In this document: one piece after another, positions 22,641 through 33,831 of the stretch
Position numbering within the stretch: position 1 is the first letter of the stretch
Layout of the letters: each line of letters opens with the position of its first letter
From: Chinchilla lanigera
Taxonomy: Eukaryota; Chordata; Mammalia; Rodentia; Chinchillidae
Assembly: GCF_000276665.1 (NCBI RefSeq)
Contig: NW_004955435.1
Span: 3,115,147 to 3,179,146, forward strand
DNA: 64,000 nt
Reading direction: 5' to 3'
The notes under the pieces: generated by a model
Told to the model about the DNA's origin: nothing
The model's input: only the letters and a program-made list of their open reading frames with translations
The model's database searches: none
Made by a program: the position numbers and the translations under genes

Positions 22641-23995
22641 TAACCTCCAGCATATGTTGTCTTATCATAAAATTGATATATTGCATGAAACGCTGTATAT
22701 GGACATAAAAATCTTTCAATTCAAGTGCTCTCTGCTTGCAGGTTGAGATTGTTTGCAAAAAAGAGGATAGACCTTGTGTCTGTAGTTAGTTTTTGGAAAA
22801 CACGGGGGCTACTCCATCCAGGAAATGGAAGGGTTTTCAACTGCTAGAGAGCTGAAATGGCTAAAATTTCCCCTGGGCTTCGCACATTAGGCCTCAATGG
22901 GCAAGAGTCCAAGCCAAGCTTCCTCACCAAGCTTTAAATAAAAGGATACACCACTCCCTAAGTAGATAAAGTAGTAGAGGGAGCCTAGACTGTTCATTCT
23001 CTCTCAGTATAAGCTTAACATGTTGGACCACTATGCTAGGAAAGTGATAATATTTAGTACTATTCTTTGTTCTTATAAAAATGAAAATTGCTCTAGGGAT
23101 ACCAGTGATAAGAGACAAGGTCCTGTTAAGATGCTCAGAAAACAAGCCGGAGTAAACAGACTCTTAGCTAAGCATAAATCTATGTAACTTCTAAGGCTGA
23201 AAGTTGTAAGACTGAACTTAAAATGAATATAGTAGTTCCACTCTCCTTCTCGTTTGTTTTACTGTATTTTACAAGCTAGAAAGTAAAACTGTATCCTTCC
23301 TATTGCAGCTGCATTTGTGGGTATAAATCAGTTTCTGCCAAACAGATAATCTTACCTGTACTTGAGGATGTGAATATGTGAGGGACAGTTGTTCTTTCTA
23401 CCAGGGCACGGTGTGTGCCCCAGGAAAGCAGAAAGAGGTACGCCTGGGTACCATGTGTCCCGTCCTGGGATTTTACCACGGGAAGGGGTGACTGGTGGGA
23501 TTTTCTAGACCAAATCAGACAGTTAAATCCTCATAAACTTTTCAGGTAGCGTGGTTAGGGAGAGAGATATCTACTCCTAATGTCTTGTGTACAATAAACA
23601 AAACTCAGATGTTTCCATAGTAAATGTAGAAGGTGTAACTGAGGACCTGTAGTCTTTCCACTGAAGTGTGTTAAAAAAAGTGGCAGCTACAGAGGTCCTG
23701 GGGTGCGAAGTCTCTGCGTAAAGAGGGATCAAGGCTCTGACAGATGTAACCAGGAGTCTACAAAGCCTTCAAAATCAAGAGGCCAAATAAAGGGCAAATA
23801 AAACAGAAAGCTAAAAACTAAGAGCACAAAAAGGATCACAGGTAAAACTTCAGCAGATGATAGCATCAAAGATCAGCAGTCCTGAGATGGTACTGGACTA
23901 TCTCAGCAGGCATCTGGTCCCTGAGGCAATCCAGAAGAGTATGTCTGTGGCCGAGAAGAGTGAGATTATAAGAGTGAGGTTGAAGCCTCAAGACA
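22641..23995. other. Unassigned DNA
   Basis: No known family is recognised. 23380-23520 (CCAGGGCACGGTGTGTGCCC ...) and 23690-23960 are GC-moderate and could belong to old LTRs. A short imperfect palindrome GGCACGGTGTGTGCC sits near 23405. No plausible exon. Confidence 0.35.
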
Positions 23996-24146
23996 AAGGT
24001 CATTCCTGTAATCCCAGTACTTGGGGAGGCTGAGGCAGAGGTTAACGTAATGATTTGGTGAGTTCCAGCCTCAAAACGTAAAAAGGCTGGAGATGCAGCT
24101 CAGCGTGAAGGCCCTGGATTCCAGCCCCATGACTGCAGTCAAAAAG
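23996..24146 (+). mobile_element. Composite SINE: B1 part fused to ID-like part
   Basis: A B1-like half (CATTCCTGTAATCCCAGTAC, TTGGGGAGGCTGAGGCAGAG, GTGAGTTCCAGCCTCAAAA) is followed at once by an ID-like half (GGCTGGAGATGCAGCTCAG, GAAGGCCCTGGATTCCAGCC, CCATGAC). Dimeric B1-ID SINEs are known in rodents (B4, MEN). Which family this is, or whether it is a chance nest, is unclear. Confidence 0.65.
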
Positions 24147-24950
24147 ATCCTTTCTCTTGTCTTCTCCATATATTGTGGATCTTGCCATGTCCAAGAAGAA
24201 CAATGGAGTGACTAAAAACTAGAAGACTGTACCCTTCAGCCTAAAAATTTGGAATATCCTCTGAAGGGAATGCTTAAATTATTACACAAAAGCTGAACAG
24301 GTACCTGGTAGGTAAATCACGAAAACATCCAGATCAGACAAAGAACATAAAGCACCTGCATTTTTTCTGAGTGAAAAAATATGAGTTTCTTTCTGACTGT
24401 ATTCCATAGGCTAGTTTACCATAATGACTTGCAGCCTTAATTACCTGCCCCTTTTCCAAGAAATATATAGCCATGAAGTGGAAGTTTTTTGCAGGTTAAA
24501 TATGCGGCGTTCTTATCAGGAGAGAGAAGAAAGAATTTGGAGCAGGGAAACAGCGATTTTTCAATGTTCCTTGGTAAGATAAAACAATATAATTTTATTT
24601 ATTTACTTTTTGGTTTAATTCTGTGGAATACTCGGAACATCAGATTAAACTGCATATTCAGATTTATGCATAGATACAATAAGATTAAATCTGCACTGAT
24701 GTTTTAGTATATCTGTGACCTGCTCCTTTGGGGTACCAGAGGAAGTCACCAGCTCTCTCCTTTCCCAGGCTGGGCTCCTCCCCCGCCACAGCACCTCCAT
24801 TGTAATTTCTGCAGGTGAATGTTCTTGTTGAAGACCAAGGGTTCCAAGGCTGGGCTGGGTAAACACTAGATGCACACTGGGTCCACCAGCATAACATCCG
24901 TGCATTCAGCTTAGCGTCACAGGTTGGTGGAGCCAATCTCTTTTTTCTCT
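24147..24950. other. Unassigned DNA
   Basis: No recognised repeat. 24710-24940 is GC-richer (CCAGGCTGGGCTCCTCCCCC) with overlapping minus-strand frames (24645-24936) of no known family. Confidence 0.35.
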
Positions 24951-24951
24951 T

Positions 24952-25043
24952 TATTTATTTATTTTTTCTGGTACTGGGAATCAAACTCACCACCCTGTGC
25001 TTGCCAGGCAGGCACTTTGCCGCTGAGCTAAATCCCCAGCCCC
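24952..25043 (-). mobile_element. ID-type SINE, young type
   Basis: Minus-strand ID: TTTATTTATTTATTTTTTCT tail, GGTACTGGGAATCAAACTCA, CTGTGCTTGCCAGGCAGGCA, CCGCTGAGCTAAATCCCCAG. Flanking duplication is not clear (possibly CTCTTTATTTA/CTCCTTGTTTA). Confidence 0.92.
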
Positions 25044-25713
25044 CTCCTTGTTTATTTTTAAAGGATTTTTCTAATGCACATATGTATATTCTTTTCTTAA
25101 ACTAATAATTGTTTTCCAGGCAACAAAGAAAAAAGTGTTTAACCTACTGATCATGGTAAAACTCATTAATCTTGTTGCTTCACATTCAGTACATATTTTA
25201 AATGTATATTTGTCCTACCTTTAGCATTTTTTATCTTAATGCAGTAATTCCCTTAACAAGTGACTCCTGTATTTTATTTTGTGATGAAAAAACATTGACT
25301 ATCTTGTCTTTGTTCCTGTTGGTGGATCCCATAACATCATCATACAGAAGGCTTTTGCACCGTGTTCAGGGACATTCACCAACTGTTCACTTAGCCCAGA
25401 GTACCACTGGCATTTATAGTACTCTTAACATGATAAAATTGTGTATGGTTACAACTGGGAAACATGAACTTAATCCCTGGATCTAATTTTGTATGTTACC
25501 TCCCTGGAACTCAAAGGTCTAGGAGAACATCTTTTGTAGAACTGTTATTTCAGAGAAGCAATGAGAGAATCCAGTGTCCAGACTTACTTTCTATAGCTCT
25601 GATAAAAGGGAGATTGTGTTACATATAGAAATGACCCATGGTGCTTACAGTGTATTCTCCTTGGTTGTGGGGGTCTTATCACCACCAATATGCTGTTAAG
25701 TTCTGGATACTCT

Positions 25714-25817
25714 TTTTTTTTTTTTTTTTTTTGGTTTTTCTCCAGTACCAGGAACTGAACTCACGACCTTGCGCTTGCCAGGCAGGCACTTTGCCGCTGA
25801 GCTAAATCCCCAGCCCC
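25714..25817 (-). mobile_element. ID-type SINE, young type
   Basis: Minus-strand ID with an uninterrupted T tail (about 20 T) then GGTTTTTCTCCAGTACCAGG, ACCTTGCGCTTGCCAGGCAG and CTAAATCCCCAGCCCC. Perfect 15-bp target-site duplications AGTTCTGGATACTCT lie at 25699-25713 and 25818-25832. The long pure tail and clean duplication mark a recent insertion. Confidence 0.96.
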
Positions 25818-26113
25818 AGTTCTGGATACTCTGCAACTGCTCGGTGATTCACTGAGTCCTTCGTTCACTGTCAGTCAGTACGCAGCCAACATAGAAAGCT
25901 GTCAAAACGACAGGAGTATTGAATCATGCGGCTTTAAATCTCAAAGAGTTCTTCAGTCTAATGGACCCAAATACATGATGAATCTCCAAAGTGGGTTGTG
26001 CATACCCGTAAATTGTACTAGACTACTAGGAAAAATTTTTCTGCTTGTATATCTAAAAGATTAAGATAAATAATAATTTCTAGTAGTCAACATATGGGAT
26101 AGGATTGAGCAAT

Positions 26114-26139
26114 CGTGTGTGTGTGAGCGCGCGTGTGTG
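26114..26139. repeat. GT/CG-rich simple repeat
   Basis: CGTGTGTGTGTGAGCGCGCG followed by TGTGTGA: alternating purine-pyrimidine, with four CpG sites. It could adopt Z-DNA in principle. Confidence 0.85.
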
Positions 26140-26483
26140 ATGCTTATGTGTCACCAAGACCCAGCTTTTCCTAAGGAAGACTGGGACCTCTACAGCACAG
26201 GAAGGGTTACGGGATACATTCTCCTTTGTTAATTCATGCTGTTTGTTTTTGTGTGCGTAAACATAGAAGGAAACATAAAGTGACATAGATGTATGCTGAT
26301 GATTTTAAAGAAACATAAATAATACAGAAACGCCATCAGGATTGTGTTCAAAAGTTTCTTTGGTGGTTTTCTTCCCCTCTGGGGGTTTCAAGGGAGACAC
26401 ATAGAAGACTGGAAGAAGCTAGGCCCAAGAAAGATACTGGCTTCCGTGTTAAGTTCCACAGAGCTCAGAGCAAAGTTTTCCTG

Positions 26484-26551
26484 CTCTGGGAATCCAGTCC
26501 AGGGCCCCGAGCATGTGAGGAAAGCCCTGTACCACTCAGCTCTGTCCAGCC
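26484..26551 (-). mobile_element. Old ID-type SINE fragment
   Basis: CTCTGGGAATCCAGTCCAGG, GCCCCGAGCATGTGAGGAAA and GTACCACTCAGCTCTGTCCA mirror the general rodent ID in reverse (TGGGAATTGAACCCAGGGCC...). Diverged. Confidence 0.65.
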
Positions 26552-26574
26552 AGTGTTTGTCTAATGTTACTCAT

Positions 26575-26720
26575 TTGATTTTTGTCTGCCTCTCTATGCA
26601 TCACAAACTCCACGGCAGGGGCAAACTGTACCTGCTGTCCTTAGCTATATCCTTGCACCTAGAGTTTTGGGCACCAAGAAGGGGTTCCACTAACATGTGT
26701 AGAATGAATGGATGAGATAG
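26575..26720 (+). repeat. L2 3' end
   Basis: TTTGTCTGCCTCTCTATGCA, ACTCCACGGCAGGGGCAAAC, GTCCTTAGCTATATCCTTGC, ACCTAGAGTTTTGGGCACCA and GTAGAATGAATGGATGAG match the L2 terminus in order. The 123-codon plus-strand frame at 26344-26715 runs through it and is not a gene. Confidence 0.65.
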
Positions 26721-27479
26721 AGAGGGGACATTTTTGACAGGTTTTTAGAAAACTGAAACACGTATATTGGGTATTATGTATTCAGGACACTTGTCTAGCA
26801 ATAGTGACCCCAGTGAGCTCTGCTTCAGACTGAGTGAAATCACTGATAGATGGACTGATCAATCGGTAAGTGGGTCCTAGACACAAACATTAATTTCACT
26901 TCGCACTGTTTTTTCTCAAACACATTAAAAACAGCTCTGAGTATTTTATACGTAGAATAATTATCGAAATACATCAACCCAACTGTAACGCTTTGGAGAA
27001 ACAAGCTGCCAAACAGAGAGACTGACGTGAAAGCAACGATTGGGGCTGCTTAGGATATATGGTCATCCTACGGGTGAAGGAGAATCAAAGAAGTTCTGCT
27101 CACCCAAAGTAGGAATACTCTGAGTCATCCTGCTGATCAGAAAGAAAGTAGTAAACGTCTCATTATGGTTATCACTGGTAATGCAATCTGACTGTGTCAA
27201 AGAAACGTGAAATAAAAGGATTTTTGGCATTGTGATCATGTTCTGTACTTTCTTCTTCGTATGACGTACACAATTTGCTGTTCGTTTTCCACTCATGTAG
27301 CACTTTGCTCCCACATGGGAGGGAGCACTGTCAGTGCGAGGACTGAATGCACTTTGCAGCTGCTAACCGAGGTCTACACACATTCTCCTACAAGCACGTG
27401 GTGACACAACCCTAATATAAGGTAAGCTAAGCGAATGGAGTCACTATAAAACTTTTACAAAGAGTTGTTTATTGAGATA

Positions 27480-27620
27480 CTGGAAAATGACTCAGATTCT
27501 GTGAGTCTCATCTGCAAAATGGAGACAAATGGAACACTATGCTGGTGCACCAATTAAGTAAAAAGAACGCTTAAATCGCATAGCCTGGTGCTGCCACACA
27601 GGGTGTTTGATAAATGTTCC
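27480..27620 (+). repeat. MIR SINE fragment
   Basis: TCTCATCTGCAAAATGGAGA, ACCAATTAAGTAAAAAGAAC, CATAGCCTGGTGCTGCCAC and GTGTTTGATAAATG follow the MIR 3' half. Confidence 0.6.
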
Positions 27621-28703
27621 CCGGTAGTGGGGCCTTTCTGGATGAGTCCAGTGAATGAAGGGGGTTTTGCCAAATATTAATTATTGCTTGGACTTTCCCG
27701 AAGCATACAGACAACACTTGACAATTGCTTCGCTTAGAGTTTGGATTTTGACGTGCTGCTTTAGTACTAGTGACTTTTCTGTGGACCGTTCATCAGAGAT
27801 GAATTATCCCAGACTTTAGCTGGACAGAGTAGGGGGCTCCACGGTGATAGGGATCAATATGTGGGGGTGGCCAGAGGCTGTAGTGCTGGTCTCATTTAAT
27901 GGGTCTTGGAAAGAGTTGTATTAAAAGCTTTTAGGGGAAGCTCCCTGTTGCTGCCTTTGTACCCTGTCTGGTACTCTAATGAATGCTGCTGTAGAGAGTG
28001 TTTTATCTGTGTTATGAGCCCAGGTTTGAATGTTAGTGCTCTCTGAAGTATTTCCGCTCTCTCGGGACAGGATTTGATGAAGAGAAGAAAACTCATACGG
28101 AAATACGATTTTTATAATGAGTACTAATCTGAAGAAATTAACAGCAACCACTGGTATAAATCCCCACATCAGAGATTTTGGACTGATTAAAAATATATAC
28201 CATTCAGACAACAGAGTTTCATACCAGGTTCTGATAGCATAATTATCTTTATGTTATTGCAATGCTTTGGGTTGAATTATAGATTTATTCTCTAGGATAC
28301 TTAAAAGAGCTCTGGGACATCTTCATTTAAAACCTTAGTAACATTCTGTGCTTTCTTCAAGGTCATGTTTACCTTTTAAATCTCAAAGCTTCGCTTTTAC
28401 AATAACATAAAGGTTATACTCTTGGATATTGATTTAATTTTTAAAATCTGAAAGTAATCTTGTACCTCGCATACATCAATACAATTTTCCTGATTTCTAG
28501 AATGGGGTGATAGTCTAAAAGACAAGAGCAGAAATTACTTGCTTTGCATGGATCTGAACTTTCCATGGTCACACATGCATTGCACAATTTGCTTCTGAAG
28601 GATTTTTTTCAATCTTATTTTAGTTATTTTTCAATTTAAATTTTATTTACTTAACGTTTTTCTTATGTAAGTAGTCACTTCATTATCCCTGTTTGAGGAA
28701 GTT
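27621..28703. other. Unassigned AT-rich DNA
   Basis: No repeat is identified. Overlapping minus-strand frames at 27896-28211 (66 and 96 codons) show no family resemblance. Nothing supports coding. Confidence 0.35.
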
Positions 28704-28915
28704 TTTTTTTTTATTTTAAAGAGAAAAAAATACTAAAAAAGATACAAAATTTCAAAACACGATAGCAGGAGAGCAGCGGTGGTGAGCACACTGCCTACTG
28801 TGATCTTCAAACTAGTTGCTCAGATTACAACACACAGGCATGAAAAATTGAGCAAAGGGTATAAGCACAAACCTTTCTTTTCAATGCACTAGAAATTAGC
28901 AGGAAAGCTATCTTA
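28704..28915 (-). repeat. Repeat copy related to 385-600 (LINE-1 tail family)
   Basis: It aligns by eye, on the same strand, with 385-600. Shared stretches include AAAATTTCAAAA, TGATCTTCAAA/TTATCTTCAAA, ACAGGCATGAAAA and CCTTTC(C/T)TTTCAA. Both are preceded by T-rich runs (28703-28715 here), as expected for the tail of a minus-strand retroelement. The first copy leads into reversed L1 sequence, so this is probably a 5'-truncated copy of that L1's 3' UTR. Confidence 0.6.
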
Positions 28916-29471
28916 TCTATCTACCTATTTATTTTTATTGGAACATGTTTGCAGTACCTAATGTTTATATTTTTGTGTGGAGCTGCTAAGTGTACATAAG
29001 GTTATAAATTTATTTATAGAAAGAGTCAGCGCCTTAGTAACCTCATTTGCAAACTTTTTGATACCTGCTTATGATGAAGCTTAGGAAAGCTAGGAAAGAA
29101 AGTCTAATATTGAATCCAGTGAAAATGTTTGTACTGTTTTGTGTCCTACTGGTCATTTCAAAAAGTATAAACTCTTGAGCCATGAGTGAAGCAATCCAGC
29201 TAAATTCTTTGGTTGAAATGATTATCGGGAGATGACATAGGAGGATGTTATGGATAAACTGAATTTTTTTCTTAAACTAAGTAAAATATTCCATTTCAAT
29301 ATGGTTTCATTAATAACCTGTATAAATATAAACCACAAGCATACAATTAACTATTACATCCCAAACGGTTATTTCTTCAAAAGACGAACCTCTGAAATAT
29401 TTAATCTCTGTTTTGGAATGTTACTATGGTAGTGCATTTTACTACAATGAGACATTTCATTTTGCCTTTTT

Positions 29472-29615
29472 TGGGGGAGGGGACAGGGTCTCACTGTGTA
29501 GTTCAGACAAGCCTTGAGCTCACTATGTAGCCCAGGGTGGCCTGGAACACACAGCGATCCTCCTGCCTCAGCCTGCCGAGTGCTGGGATTACAGGTGTGC
29601 ACCACCATGGACAGC
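29472..29615 (-). mobile_element. B1 SINE
   Basis: Reversed B1: GACAGGGTCTCACTGTGTAG, GAGCTCACTATGTAGCCCAG, GGTGGCCTGGAACACACAGC, ATCCTCCTGCCTCAGCCTGC and TGCTGGGATTACAGGTGTGC. Near-identical flanks TTCATTTTGCCTT (from 29458) and TTCATCTTGCCTT (from 29616) form the target-site duplication. The minus-strand frame at 29369-29620 is a shadow. Confidence 0.93.
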
Positions 29616-29719
29616 TTCATCTTGCCTTCTCAAATGTCACCATTCTTTGAAAGTTGGCTATGATATCACCATTTCAAAACGCGATGTATTCATTACTTCG
29701 ATTCATTTGCTCGTTGTCA

Positions 29720-29850
29720 CATGTATTATTAGTGAACATTTATTAAGAACACTGATTGAGATCATAAAAGTAAATGAAGACATGGCTGCTTTCTATAGCT
29801 CTGTCTCAGGGGAGGGGAGAGTCAGGAATGTAACACGAATATTAAGAGAA
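29720..29850 (+). repeat. Possible L2 fragment
   Basis: GTGAACATTTATTAAGAACA, then GACATGGCTGCTTTCTATAG and CTCTGTCTCAGG, recall L2 (CATTTATTGAGCACCTACTATG..., GACACGGTCCCTGCCCTC). Weak. Confidence 0.4.
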
Positions 29851-29939
29851 GCTGATAAGAAGTTTGTATAATTCCATGTGAATTTCTTGGAATAACTAAA
29901 CATACTTTACCAGCTTTTATTGCTTTAGTTGGTTAGTGG

Positions 29940-30700
29940 ATGTGTGTAGCACATAATGGTTACATTAGTGTCGTGCAGTAGGCTGGGTGCATAACACTCC
30001 TTCATTCCCTTTTGATCTCCTTTCCTTCCCCTCCCTTCCCCGCCACCCACTCCTTGATCTCTTTCCCTTTTCATGTGAGCATATTTAAAATTAGCCTTTT
30101 CCATTTCTATTTCTCATAAAATTAACATCAACTTTAGAAAATTCATATTTTAGAGGTTTTGTATATAAAATTTAGTCTTTTTATTCCACATAAAATTTGT
30201 CTATAAATGTTTTGTATATGTGAGTATGCGCTGATTAAGGATTGATTTTTTTCTACTTAATCCTCTACCACACATAATTTCCTGTGCTAGTAGGAATTCC
30301 TCCATAATTTCATTTTTAGTAGCTATCTGCTCATTGTTTCATTATTTAGACATCCCATAATTTATTCATTTGACTAATTCTTCCTAATTGGCTATTTAAG
30401 CATTTTTTATCCTATCATAAGATTTCAATGAAAAATTTATGCACAAAATCTAGTTATTTTTTAGGAATAAAATCCTGACCTGAAACAGTTGTTTATTACA
30501 GTAATATATTCATAGTTTACATAAAAATATATATCTCCAAATGTCTTTTGGAAATTTTATGTTATACAAGGCTTCCTTGGATCTTTATACTTTAGTATTG
30601 TTTTGAACTTTTCTGGTTTTCATGCACAAGTAGCACTTGAAGTTATCATGTTTTGGTTAATAATGTGATTGGATATTTAAATTTTTCTTAGCCGCGTACG
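29940..30700 (-). mobile_element. Old LINE-1 3' end (reverse orientation)
   Basis: A pyrimidine tract (29998-30070, CTTTCCTTCCCCTCCCTTCC) corresponds to a reversed L1 3' UTR purine tract. Downstream, CATCCCATAATTTATTCATT, TTAGGAATAAAATCCTGACC and TTTTGGAAATTTTATG follow reversed ORF2 3'-end order. Frames are destroyed. Confidence 0.5.
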
Positions 30701-30879
30701 TCGTTCTTAAAAGTCACTACTAATGCCCTTTACCTGTTTTCTTGTGTAATTTGTACCACCTCACATTTTCAGTTTTGTATATTTGACTATTCCAGTTTGA
30801 AAATCTTTCATCATCTTCAAGTAATAATAAATAAATACAGAGATAGATGAATAAATAATGAGAATGGCTGAACCTATCA

Positions 30880-31080
30880 GGCATGTGAGAGTGGGCACCT
30901 CATCAGGTACCAAGAGCAGCAGAGCAGTGATTCTTCCCACGGAGGCTGCGGTCGGCCAGGTGCGACAGTGAGGCACGTCGGGTGCGGAGTCGCCAGCCAG
31001 CTCAGCCTCTGTCCCGGAAGAGGACTGGTTGTAAAAGGCTACACTGACGCTGGGCTTTGCATGGCCTCTAGGTAGCACAA
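30880..31080. other. Short CpG-retaining patch
   Basis: About ten CpG sites fall within 30920-31050, against a background where CpG is rare. The minus strand has a 105-codon open frame (30761-31078) beginning MLPRGHAKPSVSVAFYNQSS. Its second half is hydrophobic (TALLLLVPDEVPTLTCLIGS, then AILIIYSSISVFIYYYL). I do not recognise it. It could be a fragment of a retrocopy or endogenous element. Confidence 0.35.
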
Positions 31081-31329
31081 AACATGAACTCTAAGAATTC
31101 AGAATACAAGATCTATGCCTCTGATAAATTTTGAGTCCAACAGTGCAGTACTCATATATTTTAAGAAATGCACATTAAGAAACAAGCATAGAAACTGGGC
31201 TTTGGTCATGTGCACATCTCTGATGTCTGTTGAAAGCAAATTCAAAGCTTTTTGGCAAAACACTTAAACAGTGTGATGCAGGCAATTCCCATGATGACAA
31301 TACACTTTGTTTAAATAAGCTAATATAAA

Positions 31330-31400
31330 AAATGACAATTCTTGAGACCATCCTCATAAGTGAAATAATCAGACTCACAAGATGACAGAACGCACCACAA
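31330..31400 (+). repeat. LINE-1 ORF2-end fragment
   Basis: GAGACCATCCTCATAAGTGA followed by AATAATCAGACTCACAAGAT is nearly the same as 32011-32045 in the better L1 copy downstream (GAAACCATCCTCATAAGTGA, AATAAATCAGAAC). Confidence 0.55.
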
Positions 31401-31739
31401 ATAAAATTTAGACAAATGACTATTAACACCTGTAAACCTTGAAATAATGAAACAATACTACTGAACAGCCTTAAAAGTAAGACATTTAAAAACAGTTGTA
31501 TAAGATATGTTATAAAATATGAAAAGAAAACAACAGGAGACTGATTTAAAAACAAAGCAAATTCAATTTTTGAAAGTACTCATTGGCATTTGATAAAAGG
31601 AAATATTTTCAAGAATTAAAAGCTTCAGGGATGATGTAAAAACAGATTATATATCCTCAAAGAGTGAGAGAATAAGAGACTTGGAAGATAAATTGTTTGG
31701 GAAACCATAATGCAGCAAAGAAAGATGGACAGGAGTGCT

Positions 31740-32400
31740 TTCAACACATGTTAATGAGAATTCCAAAAGGAAGAAAAATAATGGTGCATCTGGGTATCCT
31801 CCCAGAAGAATTAAAAATATATCACAGCAGTATATGTGCACCCATGTTTATAGCAGCACAATTTGTCATAGCTTAATCTTGGAAACAACACAAATGCCCA
31901 TCAACTGAGGAATGGATAAAAAAGATGTGGTATTTTTATACAATGGAGTGCTATTCAGCCATAAAGAAGGATAAACTTGGGACTTTTATAGGTAAATAGA
32001 TACAGTTTGAAACCATCCTCATAAGTGAAATAAATCAGAACACATATGTAAACATCGTATTGTCTCCCTAGTGTGAGAAACTGAAAGAGTAAATACGATC
32101 TACAATGTACAATAGATATTGTGAAATGGGAAGAAATTGTTCTAAAGGAAAGAGGAGCTGGGCTGGGGGGAAGGGGAAAGGATGGAAGGGAAAAGGGAAA
32201 AAATGCAAGTCAGTTACACTATTGGTGTCTCTTAGGTCATCGAAAAGGAAGGTTTGTGCTAATACTGATTGGAGAAATTTTAATGCCCATATCCTGTACT
32301 CTGAATAACTAGTTTAAAGATAACAACATGCAGTGTGTTAACTATTATTATTCTCCTGTTATTCTGTTATGAGATTTTGTTTTACCTTTTTTTCATAAAA
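31740..32400 (+). mobile_element. LINE-1 ORF2 3' end and 3' UTR
   Basis: Forward L1 landmarks: AAGAATTAAAAATATATCAC, CCATGTTTATAGCAGCACAA, AAATGCCCATCAACTGAGGA, ATGGATAAAAAAGATGTGGT, ACAATGGAGTGCTATTCAGC, CATAAAGAAGGATAAACTTG. Then comes a purine-rich 3' UTR (32140-32200, GGGGGGAAGGGGAAAGGATG) as in rodent L1. The strongest L1 match in the window, 5'-truncated and frame-broken. Confidence 0.88.
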
Positions 32401-33339
32401 TAAAGAAATAATAATGGTGCAGATGGATTTCCCGAGTCTCTGGAAGTCATGTGTCCTCAAGCCTAGAATGCAAACTTTTCACGAATAACAGTAAGAAGAA
32501 AATAGTAATCCATATGTAATAGCAAGGTGAGTAATGCCAGAGAAAAGGTGAAATTTTAGTTAAACCAAAAATATAAATTAATTATAAAATCCTAGCAATT
32601 AGAATAAAAATAGACTTTCAACCTGAACTGTAGAAGCTGGACAATAGTGCAGTTAGGACTTCAAAGTACTAAAGTGGAGGAAGGTGTCAGTATAGACCAA
32701 AAACTGTCTCAACCGTCCGTCGAGTATGAGTCAACAGCGACACGTTAGGGAGACAAGCGCAAAGCGCCACTCGCAGGCACTACTCGGAAAATAACAAAGT
32801 GGGGTCCGCGTTAGTTGAACCCAGAGGAGGAAAGGAAGGAGGGACTGGTGACAGAGAGTCAGGGAAGAAACTGATAAAACAGAAAGGACTCTGTACTGGT
32901 ACTGACGACAAAACGCAGTAAAGAAATGATAACTGATGCGGATGGTCACGGATGCACACATCAGAAATAAGGACAACGGTACAGGAAAGATGGGTGAGGA
33001 GGACTCTAGGGACCGCTCGCTTTGCCTTTCGCCACCTCAGATACACGTCTCAAACATTCAAGTGTGATGATGAAGACTAAAGTAGAAGTCTATGCAGAAT
33101 TTCATATCAGTGAACTGTGGGAAAGGAATTAAGCAAGTTATTGATTCAAAAATTGCAGGAAAATAAATGAAAAACAAGCATAAGATGAATACTGCAATTA
33201 ATTATAGTGTAATTGAATAGATACAAATATCCACAATTGCATGAGTATAAACGGGAAAACTTACTATTTAAAATGCATAGAATGGCAAATCAATCGTGTA
33301 CATATATCCAGCCATTAGTTACTAACAAATTTTAGAATT
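32401..33339. other. Unassigned DNA with CpG-rich core (32701-33060)
   Basis: By hand count, 32701-33060 has 20 CpG, 78 C and 101 G in 360 bases. That gives about 50% G+C and an observed/expected CpG near 0.9, where neighbours are AT-rich and CpG-poor. It is borderline for the classic CpG-island definition. Overlapping minus-strand frames (32731-32976, 32780-33046) are unrecognised. It could be a small island or promoter, or a young insertion. Confidence 0.5.
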
Positions 33340-33620
33340 AAAAAATAATGACTGAAAAAGCTGAGAGGAAACTAAAAGGATATGACAATATGTACAAGTC
33401 AAACTCTGAGTAAAACAAAGCAGGTTGCGGTTACGTACAGAAAACAAACAAAGTAAAGCAAGATTCTTTAATAGGAATAAAGAAGGAAGTCATTGAGAAA
33501 CAGATCCAATTCATCAGAAGAATGCAAAAATACTGAGCTTGGAAGCAGCTCGAGATACAGCCTCAAAATAATGCAAAAATTTAAAATTTGCATAGCAATA
33601 AAGAATTGAAAAATACCATC
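33340..33620 (+). repeat. Possible old LINE-1 ORF2 5' fragment
   Basis: A-rich plus strand. AGGAATAAAGAAGGAAGTCA, TTGAGAAACAGATCCAATTC and ATCAGAAGAATGCAAAAATA loosely follow old L1 ORF2 (AGAGACAAAGAAGG..., GGGTCAATTCATCAAGAAG). Weak. Confidence 0.3.
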
Positions 33621-33831
33621 AGATTTTAGCCTAACTCATAAAAATTGATCATTTTACCACAAAAATGTAACCGCTCCAGAGAAAACTTGCCGTAACACAA
33701 TTCACAGGTTTCATGTAATGAACATCCTTGGGACAGTTGAGAGAACACTCAGTCTGCCTAATAAGCACACAGAAGTCACAGAGAAACTGACCACATTTCA
33801 GTTCCAGACGACGGCTTCGGAAATGCAAAAC

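Noticed and set aside
26344..26715. 123-codon plus-strand frame
   Set aside because: It runs through an old ID fragment and an L2 terminus; a repeat shadow.
31175..31555. 126-codon minus-strand frame with hydrophobic residues
   Set aside because: AT-rich composition gives Leu/Ile/Phe/Ser by chance, and it overlaps an L1 ORF2-end fragment read in the opposite direction.
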